From CAAGNP01 sp045603545 (GTDB taxonomy: Bacteria > Bacteroidota > Bacteroidia > Bacteroidales > UBA932): a DNA stretch of 64,000 nucleotides. This document shows positions 9,501 to 17,139 of this stretch, one piece after another (positions within the stretch are counted from its first letter, which is position 1; each line of letters begins with the position of its first letter). Where the stretch lies: assembly GCA_045603545.1 (NCBI GenBank), contig JAZUMG010000017.1, forward strand, positions 62,001-126,000, read 5' to 3'. The notes below the pieces were generated by a model. That model ran no database searches. It was not told the origin of the DNA and was given only the letters and a program-made list of their open reading frames with translations. Made by a program: the position numbers and the translations under genes.

Positions 9501-9864
9501 GAGCAAACATCAGGGTCAGTATGCTGAGGCTTACAGCGTATACTCTCCATGGGTACACAGACTTGACTTCGGTTACAAACATGACTTCAAAGTGAAATCA
9601 GGTAACTCTACCAACACTCTTCAGCTAAGTGTAGACCTTAAGAACGTTCTTAACCTATTCAACTCAAGCTGGGGTGTAAGCAAATATATGGATCCTAACA
9701 TGGTTGAAGGTCGTATCCTTAAATTTGAAAAAGTTGACAAAGATGGTTATCCAACATTCTCTACACCTTCTGTTGTTAATGGTAGCACTCAAACATTCGT
9801 ACCTTCTCACTCAGTGGGTCAATGCTGGTACGCTTCTGTAGGTATTAAGTATATGTTTAACTAA
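6565..9864 (+). CDS. Oar-like TonB-dependent outer-membrane receptor
   Basis: This 1099-residue protein has a signal peptide (residues 1-23, ending AVAFAQ) and a carboxypeptidase-regulatory-like domain at about 30-110 (SGRIVDVNGEAVIGATVV). A plug domain at about 130-260 contains ISDVTRLSPYGG and FTVDGANFNNNFGL, and a long 22-strand-type barrel follows. The size and plug sequence fit the Oar family rather than SusC; no SusD partner follows. Instead the next gene encodes a BACON/OB-fold lipoprotein, a plausible surface partner. Codon choice is strongly biased (GGT, CTT, AAC, ATC), unlike the preceding operon, which implies very high expression. The substrate is unknown. Confidence 0.9.
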   Translation: MKQSIKCLLIAFATMFVSAVAFAQVTTSALSGRIVDVNGEAVIGATVVATHEPSGTVYGVSANTDGRYAIQGMRAGGPYKVEVSCIGYQTITYTDVTLQLAEVTSINVELKDDAEMLSAASVITTATSKFAAEKTGSSVNISSKQITALPTVSRSISDVTRLSPYGGNGMSFAGADGRTANFTVDGANFNNNFGLNDGLPGGGNPISIDAIEELQVVISPYDVRQTNFIGGGVNAITKSGTNTFKGSAYVYHRNENMRGDTVDGEQIPGARDTDRNTTYGMTLGGPIVKNKLFFFVNAEYSSSPSVAVPWRASVDGKGDANKYLSYTTVADMERVSAFVKEKYGYDTGSFTEFPADESNVKVLARLDWNINNDHKLALRYNYTNNTGWNGPNASSMDGGTRSAYARTSLYSMAFANNMYSMNNLVHSVSLDLNSRLSDNLSNQFLATFSKLDDVRGTNSDMFPHIDILDGTGTTTNYMSLGYELFTWNNAVHNTHVSIKDDMTLYAGNHKLTAGLTYEYQMADNAYMRNGTGYYRYASVDDFINGAAPEVVCLTYGYDGEQNPAARVQFHKAGLYLQDEWNATENFKLTAGIRFDGLFFDNSDLMTNNAILALKYYDKNGNERSIDTGKWPTANLTISPRVGFSWDVMGDNSLKVRGGTGLFSGRLPLVFFTNMPTNSGMVQYQAQLNDSNLKKLGLGTMADHFTGGLVTENGKATIDALLKKLHAMGYPSTINPEDGAVPSSISAVDPNFKMPQVWKTSVAIDYAFPTSFPMSFSAEGIFNKTINGVTISDWSMMPVEGFARLNGADNRPMYPSNFRTSTKAFVLENTHQGYGYSANVTFNMRPVEGLSFMAAYSHTVSKEITGMPGSAAESAFTYVPTSKGPNNIELHNSQYVTPDRVIASISHDDKCGNHFNLVYEAWRGGYNYSYMLANDMNGDGYNYDALYIPTDAEVANGDFRFVSEKDRDNFMAFVKNDKYLSKHQGQYAEAYSVYSPWVHRLDFGYKHDFKVKSGNSTNTLQLSVDLKNVLNLFNSSWGVSKYMDPNMVEGRILKFEKVDKDGYPTFSTPSVVNGSTQTFVPSHSVGQCWYASVGIKYMFN

Positions 9865-9880
9865 TAAAACGTAGACAATT

Positions 9881-11437
9881 ATGAAATTAAGATATATATT
9901 TGGTATCATACTCTCTGCTGTACTTGCTTTCACCTCTTGTGAGCCTTCAAGTATCAAAGAGTCGTTTGATAACATTAAGCTTGACAAATCTTATGTAGCT
10001 ATCGACATGGCCGGTACTGCTACTACTATCAAAATCACTGCTACTGAGGCTTGGGCTTTTGATGAGACCAAAATCCCTGAGTGGCTTGATGTAAATCCTA
10101 AGAGCGGTAATTCAGGTGAGACTACTGTTTCATTCTCAGCTACTGAAGCTATTGACGGTCGTGATGTAGAGTTGACTATCACTGCCGGTAAAAACACCCA
10201 ATTCGTAAAAGTTATGCAGGGTACCAAAGAGGTATCTCCAGCTACTTGTGCAGAGGTTATCGCCGGTCCTGATGGCAAATCATACAAAGTAAAAGGTGTA
10301 TGTACAAGCATCGCCAACACTCAGTATGGTAACTGGTATCTTAAAGATGAGACTGGTGAGATCTACATCTATGGTACTCTTGACGCTAAAGGTGCTACCA
10401 AAAACTTCTTGAGCCTTGGTCTTGAGGTAGGTGACGAAGTGGAAGTACAAGGTCCTAAAACTACTTACGGTACTACTGTTGAGCTAGTTGACGTGACTGT
10501 ACTAAGCATCACCAAATCACTTGTAAAACTTGATGCTACCTCTAAGACTCTTGACAAAGAGGGTGGTGAATTCACTGTCAAAGCTGCTTATAAAGGCAAT
10601 GGTGTTTTGGTTAACATCCCTGATGAGACAGCTTCTTGGGTATCTCTTCTAAGCATGGACTATATTAAAGGTAAAGCTACCAAGATTGAGCCTAATCCAT
10701 GTGATACAGTTCTTGTTAAGTTTGCTTACCTTGACAACATGTCATCTGTTGTAAAACGTACAGGTTCTGTTGAGATCGCTTCTAACAATGGCAAATCTGA
10801 GTCAGCTGTAGCTGTAGCTCTTACCCAAAATTCAAATGAGCCAGCTAAAGTGGCTATCAAAGATTGCTTCGAGCAGGAATATACTCACATTTATGGTCAG
10901 GTAATGTCTGTTGCTAAAGATTACGGTTTCATCGTTTCTGACGGCACAGCAAGCATCCTTATCTATCAGTCAGATTATACCAAATCTGCAAGAACTGCAG
11001 ACAATGTAAAAGTTCTTGGTGCACCAAGCCTTTACAACTGGGCAGCTCAGATTCAGAAACCTGATCTTGTTGAGAAAAATGGTTATGACAAATCATGGAA
11101 ACTTCCTACTGCTGTAGAGTACAACACCGAGAAGATTAACGAGCTTATCGTTAAACTTACAGGTACCAACAAGACCAAAAATCACCTTCTTCCTATCGAG
11201 TATGTAACATACCAGGGTGAACTTAAGATCGATGGTAACTATATCAACGTTATCTTCCCTGAGGGATGTAATGGTCAAGGTTCTCTTAAACTGTCTACTT
11301 CACTCAAACAAGAGGATGTTGCCGCACTTAATGGCAAACAGGTTAAAGTAACAGGTTACTTGTTCCAGGTTAGTGCAAGCAAGGATGTTCCAAAATTCCT
11401 TAACGTTATTGCTGACAAGATTGAGGAGGTTAAATAA
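9881..11437 (+). CDS. Surface lipoprotein with BACON and OB-fold-like domains
   Basis: This 518-residue lipoprotein (lipobox AFTSC, Cys near residue 20) begins with a BACON-like domain (about 30-115: TEAWAFDETKIPEWLDVNPK, then VMQGTKEV). An OB-fold-like segment follows (about 120-215: YKVKGVCTSIANTQYGNWYLKDETG in two parts). A second BACON-like stretch (about 220-315, ETASWVSLL) and a second OB-like stretch (about 320-515, FIVSDGTASILIY) complete the protein. BACON domains are linked to carbohydrate or mucin binding in Bacteroidota. It starts 16 bases after the TonB receptor, shares its biased codon use, and ends at a strong terminator. Confidence 0.75.
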   Translation: MKLRYIFGIILSAVLAFTSCEPSSIKESFDNIKLDKSYVAIDMAGTATTIKITATEAWAFDETKIPEWLDVNPKSGNSGETTVSFSATEAIDGRDVELTITAGKNTQFVKVMQGTKEVSPATCAEVIAGPDGKSYKVKGVCTSIANTQYGNWYLKDETGEIYIYGTLDAKGATKNFLSLGLEVGDEVEVQGPKTTYGTTVELVDVTVLSITKSLVKLDATSKTLDKEGGEFTVKAAYKGNGVLVNIPDETASWVSLLSMDYIKGKATKIEPNPCDTVLVKFAYLDNMSSVVKRTGSVEIASNNGKSESAVAVALTQNSNEPAKVAIKDCFEQEYTHIYGQVMSVAKDYGFIVSDGTASILIYQSDYTKSARTADNVKVLGAPSLYNWAAQIQKPDLVEKNGYDKSWKLPTAVEYNTEKINELIVKLTGTNKTKNHLLPIEYVTYQGELKIDGNYINVIFPEGCNGQGSLKLSTSLKQEDVAALNGKQVKVTGYLFQVSASKDVPKFLNVIADKIEEVK

Positions 11438-11461
11438 ATCTTCCTGAATCATAAATAGATT

Positions 11462-11493
11462 TCGGGCGGTCTATCCAGATCGCCCGATTTTTT
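11462..11493 (+). terminator. Rho-independent terminator after the TonB receptor operon
   Basis: A 7-bp perfect stem TCGGGCG/CGCCCGA (11462-11468 with 11481-11487) encloses a 12-base loop and is followed by six T. Confidence 0.9.
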
Positions 11494-11503
11494 GTTATCA
11501 CTA

Positions 11504-11703
11504 CTACTGCTTTACAAATAGAGTCCTCCATAACATGCTTTCTGTCGCCACCGTCACACCACTTTTAACCCAAAAAGCTGATAGTGTGTCGCGAAAAGGG
11601 CCCTTTTTTATCAAAATACAGACCGTCGCACCACTTTTAAGGAGAATCCCTGCATGACGGTTCTGCAGCGCTTCTGGCTGTGTAATGGTAGGGATGTAGG
11701 CAC
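11504..11703. repeat. Intergenic stretch with a duplicated 19-mer and a palindrome
   Basis: No convincing gene is present between the two terminators. The 19-mer ACCGTCACACCACTTTTAA (11550-11568) recurs with one change (A to G) at 11622-11640. Between the copies lies a perfect 14-base palindrome, AAAAGGGCCCTTTT, at 11594-11607. An open frame on the minus strand turns the two copies into KSGVTV and KSGATV, but it has no other protein-like character. This looks like a small intergenic repeat element. Confidence 0.55.
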
Positions 11704-11734
11704 AAAAAAATCGCCCGGCGGTAGGCCGGGCGAT
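11704..11734 (-). terminator. Terminator of the OmpA-like lipoprotein gene
   Basis: A 10-bp perfect stem (11710-11719 with 11725-11734) has the loop GGTAG. It is followed on the minus strand by seven T (11710-11704). It serves the minus-strand gene at 11766-13418. Confidence 0.9.
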
Positions 11735-11765
11735 TGTCATATGTGAATGATAACTGATTTACAAA

Positions 11766-13418
11766 TTATTTAACTTTTGCAAACTCGATATCGTTCTCAG
11801 CACGTTTAGCAAGTTTCTCATCTTTCTTAGCAACTTCAAGAGCAGCTTTAGCATCGTCAACTTTACCCTGACGAGCAGCTACGATAGCTTTAAGATAAGA
11901 TTTGCACTGGCATTTAGCGTTACCTACGATAGCCTCAGCACCAGCAAGGTCATTGGTAAGGATGCAAACAAGAGCCTCGTTGAAACCTTTTGAACCAGCA
12001 AGTTTTGCTTTAGCCTCAGCATATTTACCGTTAACTACGTCAACAACTGCAAGGTTGTACTGAGCCTCTTTAAGGCTTGACTGTTTGAATGCATCTACAG
12101 CAGCAGCGTCGTCACCTTTACGAAGAGCAACAACACCTAGAGTATTATAGTAGTATGCGTCTTTGTTGGCAACTTTTGCAAGAGCAGCAGCAGCGTCAGC
12201 ATCTTTACCTTGTTTAAGAAGGGTAACAGCCAGGTTAACGTTAGCACGGTCGCTGTTGAATTTGTTGGCAGCCTGAGTGTAAACTTTAACTTTGGTGTCG
12301 TTCTCTTTAACTAGAGTAGCAGCGTGAAGAAGTGCCTCTTCGTCAAGGATCTCGATGTTCTCGTTAACAAGAGCAACAAGCTCTTCGTCAGTGTAGTTTT
12401 TGAACTCGATGTTAGCGATGAATCTTGCGCGACGAAGTTGAGGAAGGATCTCTTTAGCAAGGATAGTGAATACCTGTGACATATTCTTGATCTCTCTCTC
12501 ACGAACGATAGGGTCGCTGTACATCTCAAGAACGCGAAGGATAAGCTCTTTGTCAGCGATGTCTGAGTTTTTAACTAGGTCTTTGAAACCGTCCCAGTCC
12601 TCAGAGATAGAAACGCTGTTGACAGCTGTCTCAACACCTACTTTCTTGTCGTTGATCTTAGAGTTGAAAGCTTTGGTAGCAGACTCAGCACGTTTACCTG
12701 AAAGTTTGGTGTTAAGGTCCTCTTTTCCATCAGGAGAAGCGTAAGCGATGATGTCAGTACCAACGATCTCTCTTCTTTCGTCAGCTTTTACATTTTTAAG
12801 GAACTCCTGGAAAGCTTTGATCTCATCAGATTTAAGCTGAGCAGGACGAACTGTTGAGCTGTTGATAAGGTAAAGGATCTGAGCTTCGCCAGTCTCAGGG
12901 ATTACAGCCTGATATGCATCTGGAGCATAAGCAAGAGCGCCGTCTCTCTTAACAAGTTTGTAAGTGGTGTTTGCACCGTCAGCTACTTTATAAGGAGAAG
13001 GGTAAGTGGTCTTTTTGTCTTTGTAAAGAACAGTCATTCTAAGCTCAAGGTGAGATTTCTCCATACCTGGCTTGTAGTCGAATGTGAGGTCTTTGGTTAC
13101 AGTTGCACCAGTCTCAGGAACTGTAGTGTAGTTTTTGGCAACATCCTCACCTTGAAGCATAACTGGCTCAAGAGCTGATTCGCCACCTTGGTAAACCAAT
13201 ACAGGAACTACCTCAACGATAGCTTTTGGGTGGAAATAATCTGCAGGGATAACTACAGAAACTTTTGCATCAATTTTGTCAGCAACTACCTCAAGAACCT
13301 GAGGATCACAGTTAACAGAAACAAGTTCTGCTTTTTCAGCCATTTTTGCAGGGTTACCGCAAGAGGTGATAACCAAAGCTGCAAGGGCTAGCGATGATAG
13401 TTTTTGGAAAATTTTCAT
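11766..13418 (-). CDS. OmpA-family lipoprotein with TPR-like C-terminus
   Basis: This 550-residue protein has lipobox LVITSC (Cys near residue 20). The middle part contains an OmpA C-terminal-like peptidoglycan-binding domain: YLINSSTVRPAQL, then IIAYASPDGKEDLN and the hallmark LSGKRAESATKAF. The C-terminal 200 residues are Ala/Lys-rich helical repeats of TPR type, such as AVTLLKQGKDADAAAALAKV. It probably tethers the outer membrane to peptidoglycan. Codon use is highly biased, like the convergent TonB receptor genes, suggesting an abundant protein. Its promoter appears to lie inside the 3' end of kdsB. Confidence 0.85.
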   Translation of the reverse strand: MKIFQKLSSLALAALVITSCGNPAKMAEKAELVSVNCDPQVLEVVADKIDAKVSVVIPADYFHPKAIVEVVPVLVYQGGESALEPVMLQGEDVAKNYTTVPETGATVTKDLTFDYKPGMEKSHLELRMTVLYKDKKTTYPSPYKVADGANTTYKLVKRDGALAYAPDAYQAVIPETGEAQILYLINSSTVRPAQLKSDEIKAFQEFLKNVKADERREIVGTDIIAYASPDGKEDLNTKLSGKRAESATKAFNSKINDKKVGVETAVNSVSISEDWDGFKDLVKNSDIADKELILRVLEMYSDPIVREREIKNMSQVFTILAKEILPQLRRARFIANIEFKNYTDEELVALVNENIEILDEEALLHAATLVKENDTKVKVYTQAANKFNSDRANVNLAVTLLKQGKDADAAAALAKVANKDAYYYNTLGVVALRKGDDAAAVDAFKQSSLKEAQYNLAVVDVVNGKYAEAKAKLAGSKGFNEALVCILTNDLAGAEAIVGNAKCQCKSYLKAIVAARQGKVDDAKAALEVAKKDEKLAKRAENDIEFAKVK

Positions 13419-13466
13419 TTTGAATTCAATTTATTGTATTAATACTTAATTAATTCACATTTTTGC

Positions 13467-13520
13467 CTACATATGTAGACTAACTGCAAAGATATAAATC
13501 TTTTTCGATGTAACTAACAA
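13467..13520 (-). promoter_or_regulatory. Promoter of the OmpA-like gene, inside the kdsB tail, with palindrome
   Basis: On the minus strand TATCTTTG (13494-13487) is a perfect -7 element, with TTG about 23 bases upstream (13520-13518). It overlaps the last codons of kdsB. Just downstream, in the leader, is a 12-base perfect palindrome CTACATATGTAG (13467-13478). The start codon is about 70 bases from the -7 element. Confidence 0.5.
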
Positions 13521-14253
13521 TTTTTAGTAAATCTTCAGGAGTGTCTACAGCAAAAGTCGTGCTATTTGTCTCTACAACCTTGATTTTTAATCCGTTTTCA
13601 AGCCATCTGAGCTGCTCCAAACTCTCACATTTTTCCAGATTGGAGCGCTCCATAGAGCATATTGTCCTGAGTGTTTCAGGTTTGTATGCATATAATCCAA
13701 TATGCTTGTAATAAGAGTGTTGCGTGAGCCAATCCGATTGGTCTGCATCTCTCTTGTAGGGGATGGTGCTTCTGCTGAAATATAAGGCATATCCGTTAAT
13801 ATCCATTACCACTTTTGGGGTATTGGGGCTGAAAAGTTCTTCGGAAGATGTTATTTTTTTGGCCATAGTGCCAAGGTACACCTGAGGGTCCGCAGTGAAT
13901 GCTTCTTCGAGGGATTTCAATTGGCAGGGGTCTATAAGAGGTTCGTCACCCTGAATATTCATTACCAGCCCAATCTCCCTTTCGGGGTGCATGGCTGCAT
14001 ATTTTGTGTAGGCTTCGTAGCATCTGTCGGTGCCGCTCTGGTGTGTTGGGGATGTCATTATCGCTACCCCTCCAAAGCTCTCTACTTCAGCGACTATCCT
14101 TTCGTCATCGGTAGCTACGCACACATCTTCAAATGCCTTTTTGGCCTGTTCATAAACACGCCTTACCATACTTTTCCCGGCGATGTCGGCCAGGGGTTTT
14201 CCAGGGAATCTGGATGATCCATATCTGGATGGGATTATTGCAAGAGTTCTCAT
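13480..14253 (-). CDS. kdsB: 3-deoxy-manno-octulosonate cytidylyltransferase
   Basis: This 257-residue enzyme activates Kdo with CTP to CMP-Kdo for lipid A/LPS core assembly in the cytoplasm. The N-terminus IPSRYGSSRFPGKPLADI is the nucleotide-binding signature of the family. DDERI, MTSPTHQSGTDR and NIQGDEPLIDP follow in the expected order. The length is normal for KdsB. It is transcribed divergently from the sigma-54 regulator gene. The last five codons overlap the promoter of the next minus-strand gene. Confidence 0.95.
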   Translation of the reverse strand: MRTLAIIPSRYGSSRFPGKPLADIAGKSMVRRVYEQAKKAFEDVCVATDDERIVAEVESFGGVAIMTSPTHQSGTDRCYEAYTKYAAMHPEREIGLVMNIQGDEPLIDPCQLKSLEEAFTADPQVYLGTMAKKITSSEELFSPNTPKVVMDINGYALYFSRSTIPYKRDADQSDWLTQHSYYKHIGLYAYKPETLRTICSMERSNLEKCESLEQLRWLENGLKIKVVETNSTTFAVDTPEDLLKIVSYIEKDLYLCS

Positions 14254-14297
14254 ATGACAAATTTAGCCAAAAATGTCTTAGCAACTTAAATTTTTTT

Positions 14298-14305
14298 AAC
14301 TTTGC
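14298..14305 (+). promoter_or_regulatory. -7 promoter element abutting the sigma-54 regulator start
   Basis: TAACTTTG is a perfect TAnnTTTG -7 element only 5 bases before the ATG at 14311. Transcription would start at or next to the start codon, giving a leaderless or nearly leaderless mRNA. Confidence 0.5.
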
Positions 14306-14310
14306 AGATT

Positions 14311-15549
14311 ATGGATATAAACGATATTAAAAACAGGTTCGGAATTATTGGTCACGATCCCCGTCTGGAGGCAGCGATTAACACTGCGCAACAGATAGCC
14401 GGGACCGATCTGTCTGTCCTCATTACAGGTGAGAGTGGAGTCGGAAAGGAGGTAATACCCAAAATTATCCATTCTTTAAGTCCCAGAAAACACAAGAACT
14501 ATGTAGCCATAAACTGTGGAGCCATCCACGGTGGTATCCTTGAATCTGAACTTTTCGGCCATGAGAAGGGATCCTTTACTGGTGCCAACGAGACCAGAAA
14601 AGGGTATTTCGAGGAGGCTAACGGTGGAACCATTTTCCTTGACGAAGTGGGAGAGCTCCCACTCTCCACACAGGTGAAGCTCCTCAGGGTTCTGGAGTCA
14701 GGTGAGTTCCTGCGTGTCGGATCTTCCAAGATTCTCAAGACAGATGTAAGGGTGATAGCTGCATCAAACATCAATTTTATGCACGCCATCAACACCGGCA
14801 AGTTCAGGGAGGACCTCTACTACAGATTGAATGCAGTTCCTATCTATATACCGCCGTTGCGTGAGAGAAAAAAGGATATACATCTCCTTTTCAAAAAGTT
14901 TGCACTCGACATTGCAGACAAGTATACTATGCCTGTGATCAAACTTGACCCGCAGGCCCAGGAGATGCTTGAGTCGTACCGTTGGGCAGGAAATGTCCGA
15001 CAGCTGAAAAATGTGGCTGAGCAGATATCGGTACTGGAAAATGACAGGTACATCACTGCGGAGATCCTGAAGAAATATCTCCCTGCAGAGGGCCCCGATA
15101 TCCTCCCGGTTCTGGCGGGAGAGAGCCACAATATAGGTGGTGAGAGTTATACAGACAGGGATCTTATTTTCAAGATATTGCTCCAGATGAACCAGATGAG
15201 GCAGGAGATTGATGCCCTGAAGGCTACAATTGCCTCGGGCAATGTCATGCCCCACGAACAGGCTGTGGAGATTGCGCCGGTGCAGCCAACCTTGCCTTCC
15301 CACGTCCAGACATTGCCTGTACACATTGGGAAGCAATTGGATGACAGCATAACAGATGCAGTATCCGAATTGGTGGAAGATACCCCTCAGCCCCCGAAAA
15401 GTCTCTCGATTCAGGATGCCAGCACGGAGCTTATCCTGAAGGCTCTGGAGAAGCACCACAATAACCGCAAGGCTGCGGCTAAGGAGCTTGGTATCTCTGA
15501 GAGGACCCTGTACAGAAGATTGAATGATTTTGGAAAAGGGAAAAAGTAA
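14311..15549 (+). CDS. Sigma-54-dependent transcriptional activator, no receiver domain
   Basis: This 412-residue AAA+ activator has Walker A GESGVGKE (about residues 43-50), the sigma-54 contact loop as GSFTGA, Walker B GTIFLDEVGE, an arginine-finger region with FREDLYYRLN, and a C-terminal Fis-type helix-turn-helix (AAAKELGISERTLYRRL). There is no N-terminal receiver, PAS or GAF domain, so activity is not controlled by a visible sensory domain. A linker of about 110 residues joins the AAA+ and DNA-binding parts. I chose the ATG at 14311 over an in-frame TTG nine bases upstream because the promoter leaves no room for the TTG. It is followed directly by lptE. Confidence 0.9.
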   Translation: MDINDIKNRFGIIGHDPRLEAAINTAQQIAGTDLSVLITGESGVGKEVIPKIIHSLSPRKHKNYVAINCGAIHGGILESELFGHEKGSFTGANETRKGYFEEANGGTIFLDEVGELPLSTQVKLLRVLESGEFLRVGSSKILKTDVRVIAASNINFMHAINTGKFREDLYYRLNAVPIYIPPLRERKKDIHLLFKKFALDIADKYTMPVIKLDPQAQEMLESYRWAGNVRQLKNVAEQISVLENDRYITAEILKKYLPAEGPDILPVLAGESHNIGGESYTDRDLIFKILLQMNQMRQEIDALKATIASGNVMPHEQAVEIAPVQPTLPSHVQTLPVHIGKQLDDSITDAVSELVEDTPQPPKSLSIQDASTELILKALEKHHNNRKAAAKELGISERTLYRRLNDFGKGKK

Positions 15550-15550
15550 T

Positions 15551-16069
15551 ATGGGAAGATTTGCGTCAAATATATTGTTGGCAGTATTGATGGTGGCACT
15601 CTCTGTTTTTGCAGGGTGCAGGGTGCAGTACAGCTTCTCCGGGACATCTATCCAGCCGGATGTGAAAACATTCACTGTGGAGTACTTTGAGAACAAGGCA
15701 CCGAGGATCAACCCGTCGCTTGCCAACTCCCTTTCGGAGGCCCTTATCGACAAGTACAGAAAACTGACCCCTTTGGAGATGATGCAGGAGGGTGGTGACC
15801 TGACAGTGTCGGGAATCATACAGGGTTATGATACCAGACCGGTGGCTGTAACTGCAGATGAGGTGGCATCCCAGACCAGGCTTACTGTCTCCCTGAAACT
15901 GAAATATACAAACAAGCTCCACCCGGAAGAGGATTTCGAGAAGAATTTCTCCGCTTTTGCAGATTTTGATTCGAACCAGTCTCTGGATGCTGTGGAAGCG
16001 CAGATTTGTGATGATATTATTGAAAAATTAGTAGAGGATATATTCAATGCAACAGTGGCAAATTGGTAA
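15551..16069 (+). CDS. lptE: LPS-assembly lipoprotein LptE
   Basis: This 172-residue lipoprotein has lipobox SVFAGC. CRVQYSFSGTSI is followed by FTVEYFENKAPRINPSL and a two-layer alpha/beta pattern typical of the Bacteroidota LptE family. LptE plugs the LptD barrel at the outer membrane and helps insert LPS. The start is the ATG at 15551, one base after the regulator's stop codon; an in-frame ATG 27 bases earlier lies inside the regulator gene and would spoil the signal peptide. The order sigma-54 regulator-lptE-hypothetical-secG fits what is commonly seen in Bacteroidales. Confidence 0.85.
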   Translation: MGRFASNILLAVLMVALSVFAGCRVQYSFSGTSIQPDVKTFTVEYFENKAPRINPSLANSLSEALIDKYRKLTPLEMMQEGGDLTVSGIIQGYDTRPVAVTADEVASQTRLTVSLKLKYTNKLHPEEDFEKNFSAFADFDSNQSLDAVEAQICDDIIEKLVEDIFNATVANW

Positions 16070-16652
16070 ATCTGTACCCACAAAAGGTGAGTTGGAGGGG
16101 TTGTTGAGGTCATACCCCTGGTTCTCTATAGCCCAGAAGGAGCTGTATCTTATGCTTCTTTCTGAGGGTAAGGGGTATTCGTCCAATGTCACAAAAAGGT
16201 TCGCTCCATATCTAAGTTCCACTGAGGAGCTGGTCAAAAATGCTAAAAAAGAGATTTGCAAAAGGGGAGATGTGGTAACAGAGGTGATCCCTCAGGTGGA
16301 GGAGAAACCATCTGTCATCAAGGTGGAGGAGGCTAATAGTAGGGAGGTCTTTGTGGTCGGTGGAGACTATTTCGGCAAAGATGATTACCAAGCGGTAAAA
16401 GGTAGCGGTACCGATATATTTGAAGCATTCAAGGAGAGTGTCGCGTCAGAGACACGTACGATAGTGAGGATAGATAAGTCAGATGACCAATTTTCTGATG
16501 ATGAATATTGTACAGAGACATTGGCAAAAATCTATGTATCACAGGGGTGTTTCAAAAGGGCCATGGAGGTTTATGATAAACTAATTTTGTTATATCCAGA
16601 AAAAAGTACTTACTTTGCAGCCCTTAAAGAAGAAATAAAGAAACAGTTATAG
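16047..16652 (+). CDS. Conserved hypothetical protein between lptE and secG
   Basis: This 201-residue soluble protein has no signal peptide. The N-terminal part has helices (LEGLLRSYPWFSIAQKELYL). The middle is low-complexity and acidic. The C-terminal 40 residues look like one TPR hairpin (ETLAKIYVSQGCFKRAMEVY, then LILLYPEKSTYFAAL). The function is unknown. The start overlaps lptE by 23 bases in a different frame, and secG starts 2 bases after its stop, so the three are almost certainly co-translated. Confidence 0.75.
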   Translation: MQQWQIGKSVPTKGELEGLLRSYPWFSIAQKELYLMLLSEGKGYSSNVTKRFAPYLSSTEELVKNAKKEICKRGDVVTEVIPQVEEKPSVIKVEEANSREVFVVGGDYFGKDDYQAVKGSGTDIFEAFKESVASETRTIVRIDKSDDQFSDDEYCTETLAKIYVSQGCFKRAMEVYDKLILLYPEKSTYFAALKEEIKKQL

Positions 16653-16654
16653 AT

Positions 16655-16993
16655 ATGTACACAGCAATTTCAATTCTTATTATAATTGTCAGCATCCTTT
16701 TGACAATCGTAGTTTTGGTTCAAAATTCAAAAGGTGGCGGATTGGCTGCAAACTTCGCTTCTGGTAACCAGACCTTCGGCGTACGTCAGACAGCTGACTT
16801 CTTGGAGAAAGCTACCTGGACACTTGCATCGATTCTAATCGGTCTTTGTATCCTTGTAACTGCATTTATCTCTACAGACAAAGCAGACAAAACTGATGAT
16901 ATTCAGGAGAGAATGGAGCAGACAATGCCAGTTGAGGGTCAGCCAGAGTTCCCTGTGCTTCCTCAAGGCAACACTGAGACTCCTGCAAACTAA
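16655..16993 (+). CDS. secG: Preprotein translocase subunit SecG
   Basis: This 112-residue protein has two hydrophobic helices (about residues 2-21 and 55-74). The conserved connector VVLVQNSKGGGLAANF and a SGNQTFGVRQTADFLEKATW segment are diagnostic for SecG. It assists SecYE protein export in the inner membrane. The C-terminal tail of about 35 acidic, Pro-rich residues is variable in the family. It is the last gene of the operon and is followed by a strong terminator. Confidence 0.93.
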   Translation: MYTAISILIIIVSILLTIVVLVQNSKGGGLAANFASGNQTFGVRQTADFLEKATWTLASILIGLCILVTAFISTDKADKTDDIQERMEQTMPVEGQPEFPVLPQGNTETPAN

Positions 16994-17013
16994 TCAATAA
17001 TAAGTTGAGAGTT

Positions 17014-17043
17014 AGCCCGTTACGATGTAACGGGCTTTTTTGT
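17014..17043 (+). terminator. Terminator after secG
   Basis: A 10-bp perfect stem AGCCCGTTAC/GTAACGGGCT (17014-17023 with 17027-17036) has a 3-base loop and is followed by a T-run. Confidence 0.93.
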
Positions 17044-17101
17044 TTTAAAAATATTTGAAAAATAACAGTACTTTGTGATACAAGGTACTATTATTTTTAT
17101 A

Positions 17102-17109
17102 TATATTTG
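17102..17109 (+). promoter_or_regulatory. -7 element of the pspC-padR-pspC operon
   Basis: TATATTTG matches TAnnTTTG and lies about 30 bases before the ATG at 17140. A TTTG at 17072-17075 is 26 bases upstream, longer than usual. Confidence 0.45.
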
Positions 17110-17139
17110 CAGTACAAAATAACTAATGCTTCAAATGAT

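Noticed and set aside
11504..11740. Minus-strand frame of 78 codons with KSGATV and KSGVTV
   Set aside because: It runs through two repeats, a palindrome and a terminator, and has no protein-like composition otherwise.
14764..15819. Minus-strand frame of 351 codons opposite the sigma-54 activator and lptE
   Set aside because: It covers two well-recognised genes on the other strand, and no domain can be recognised in it.
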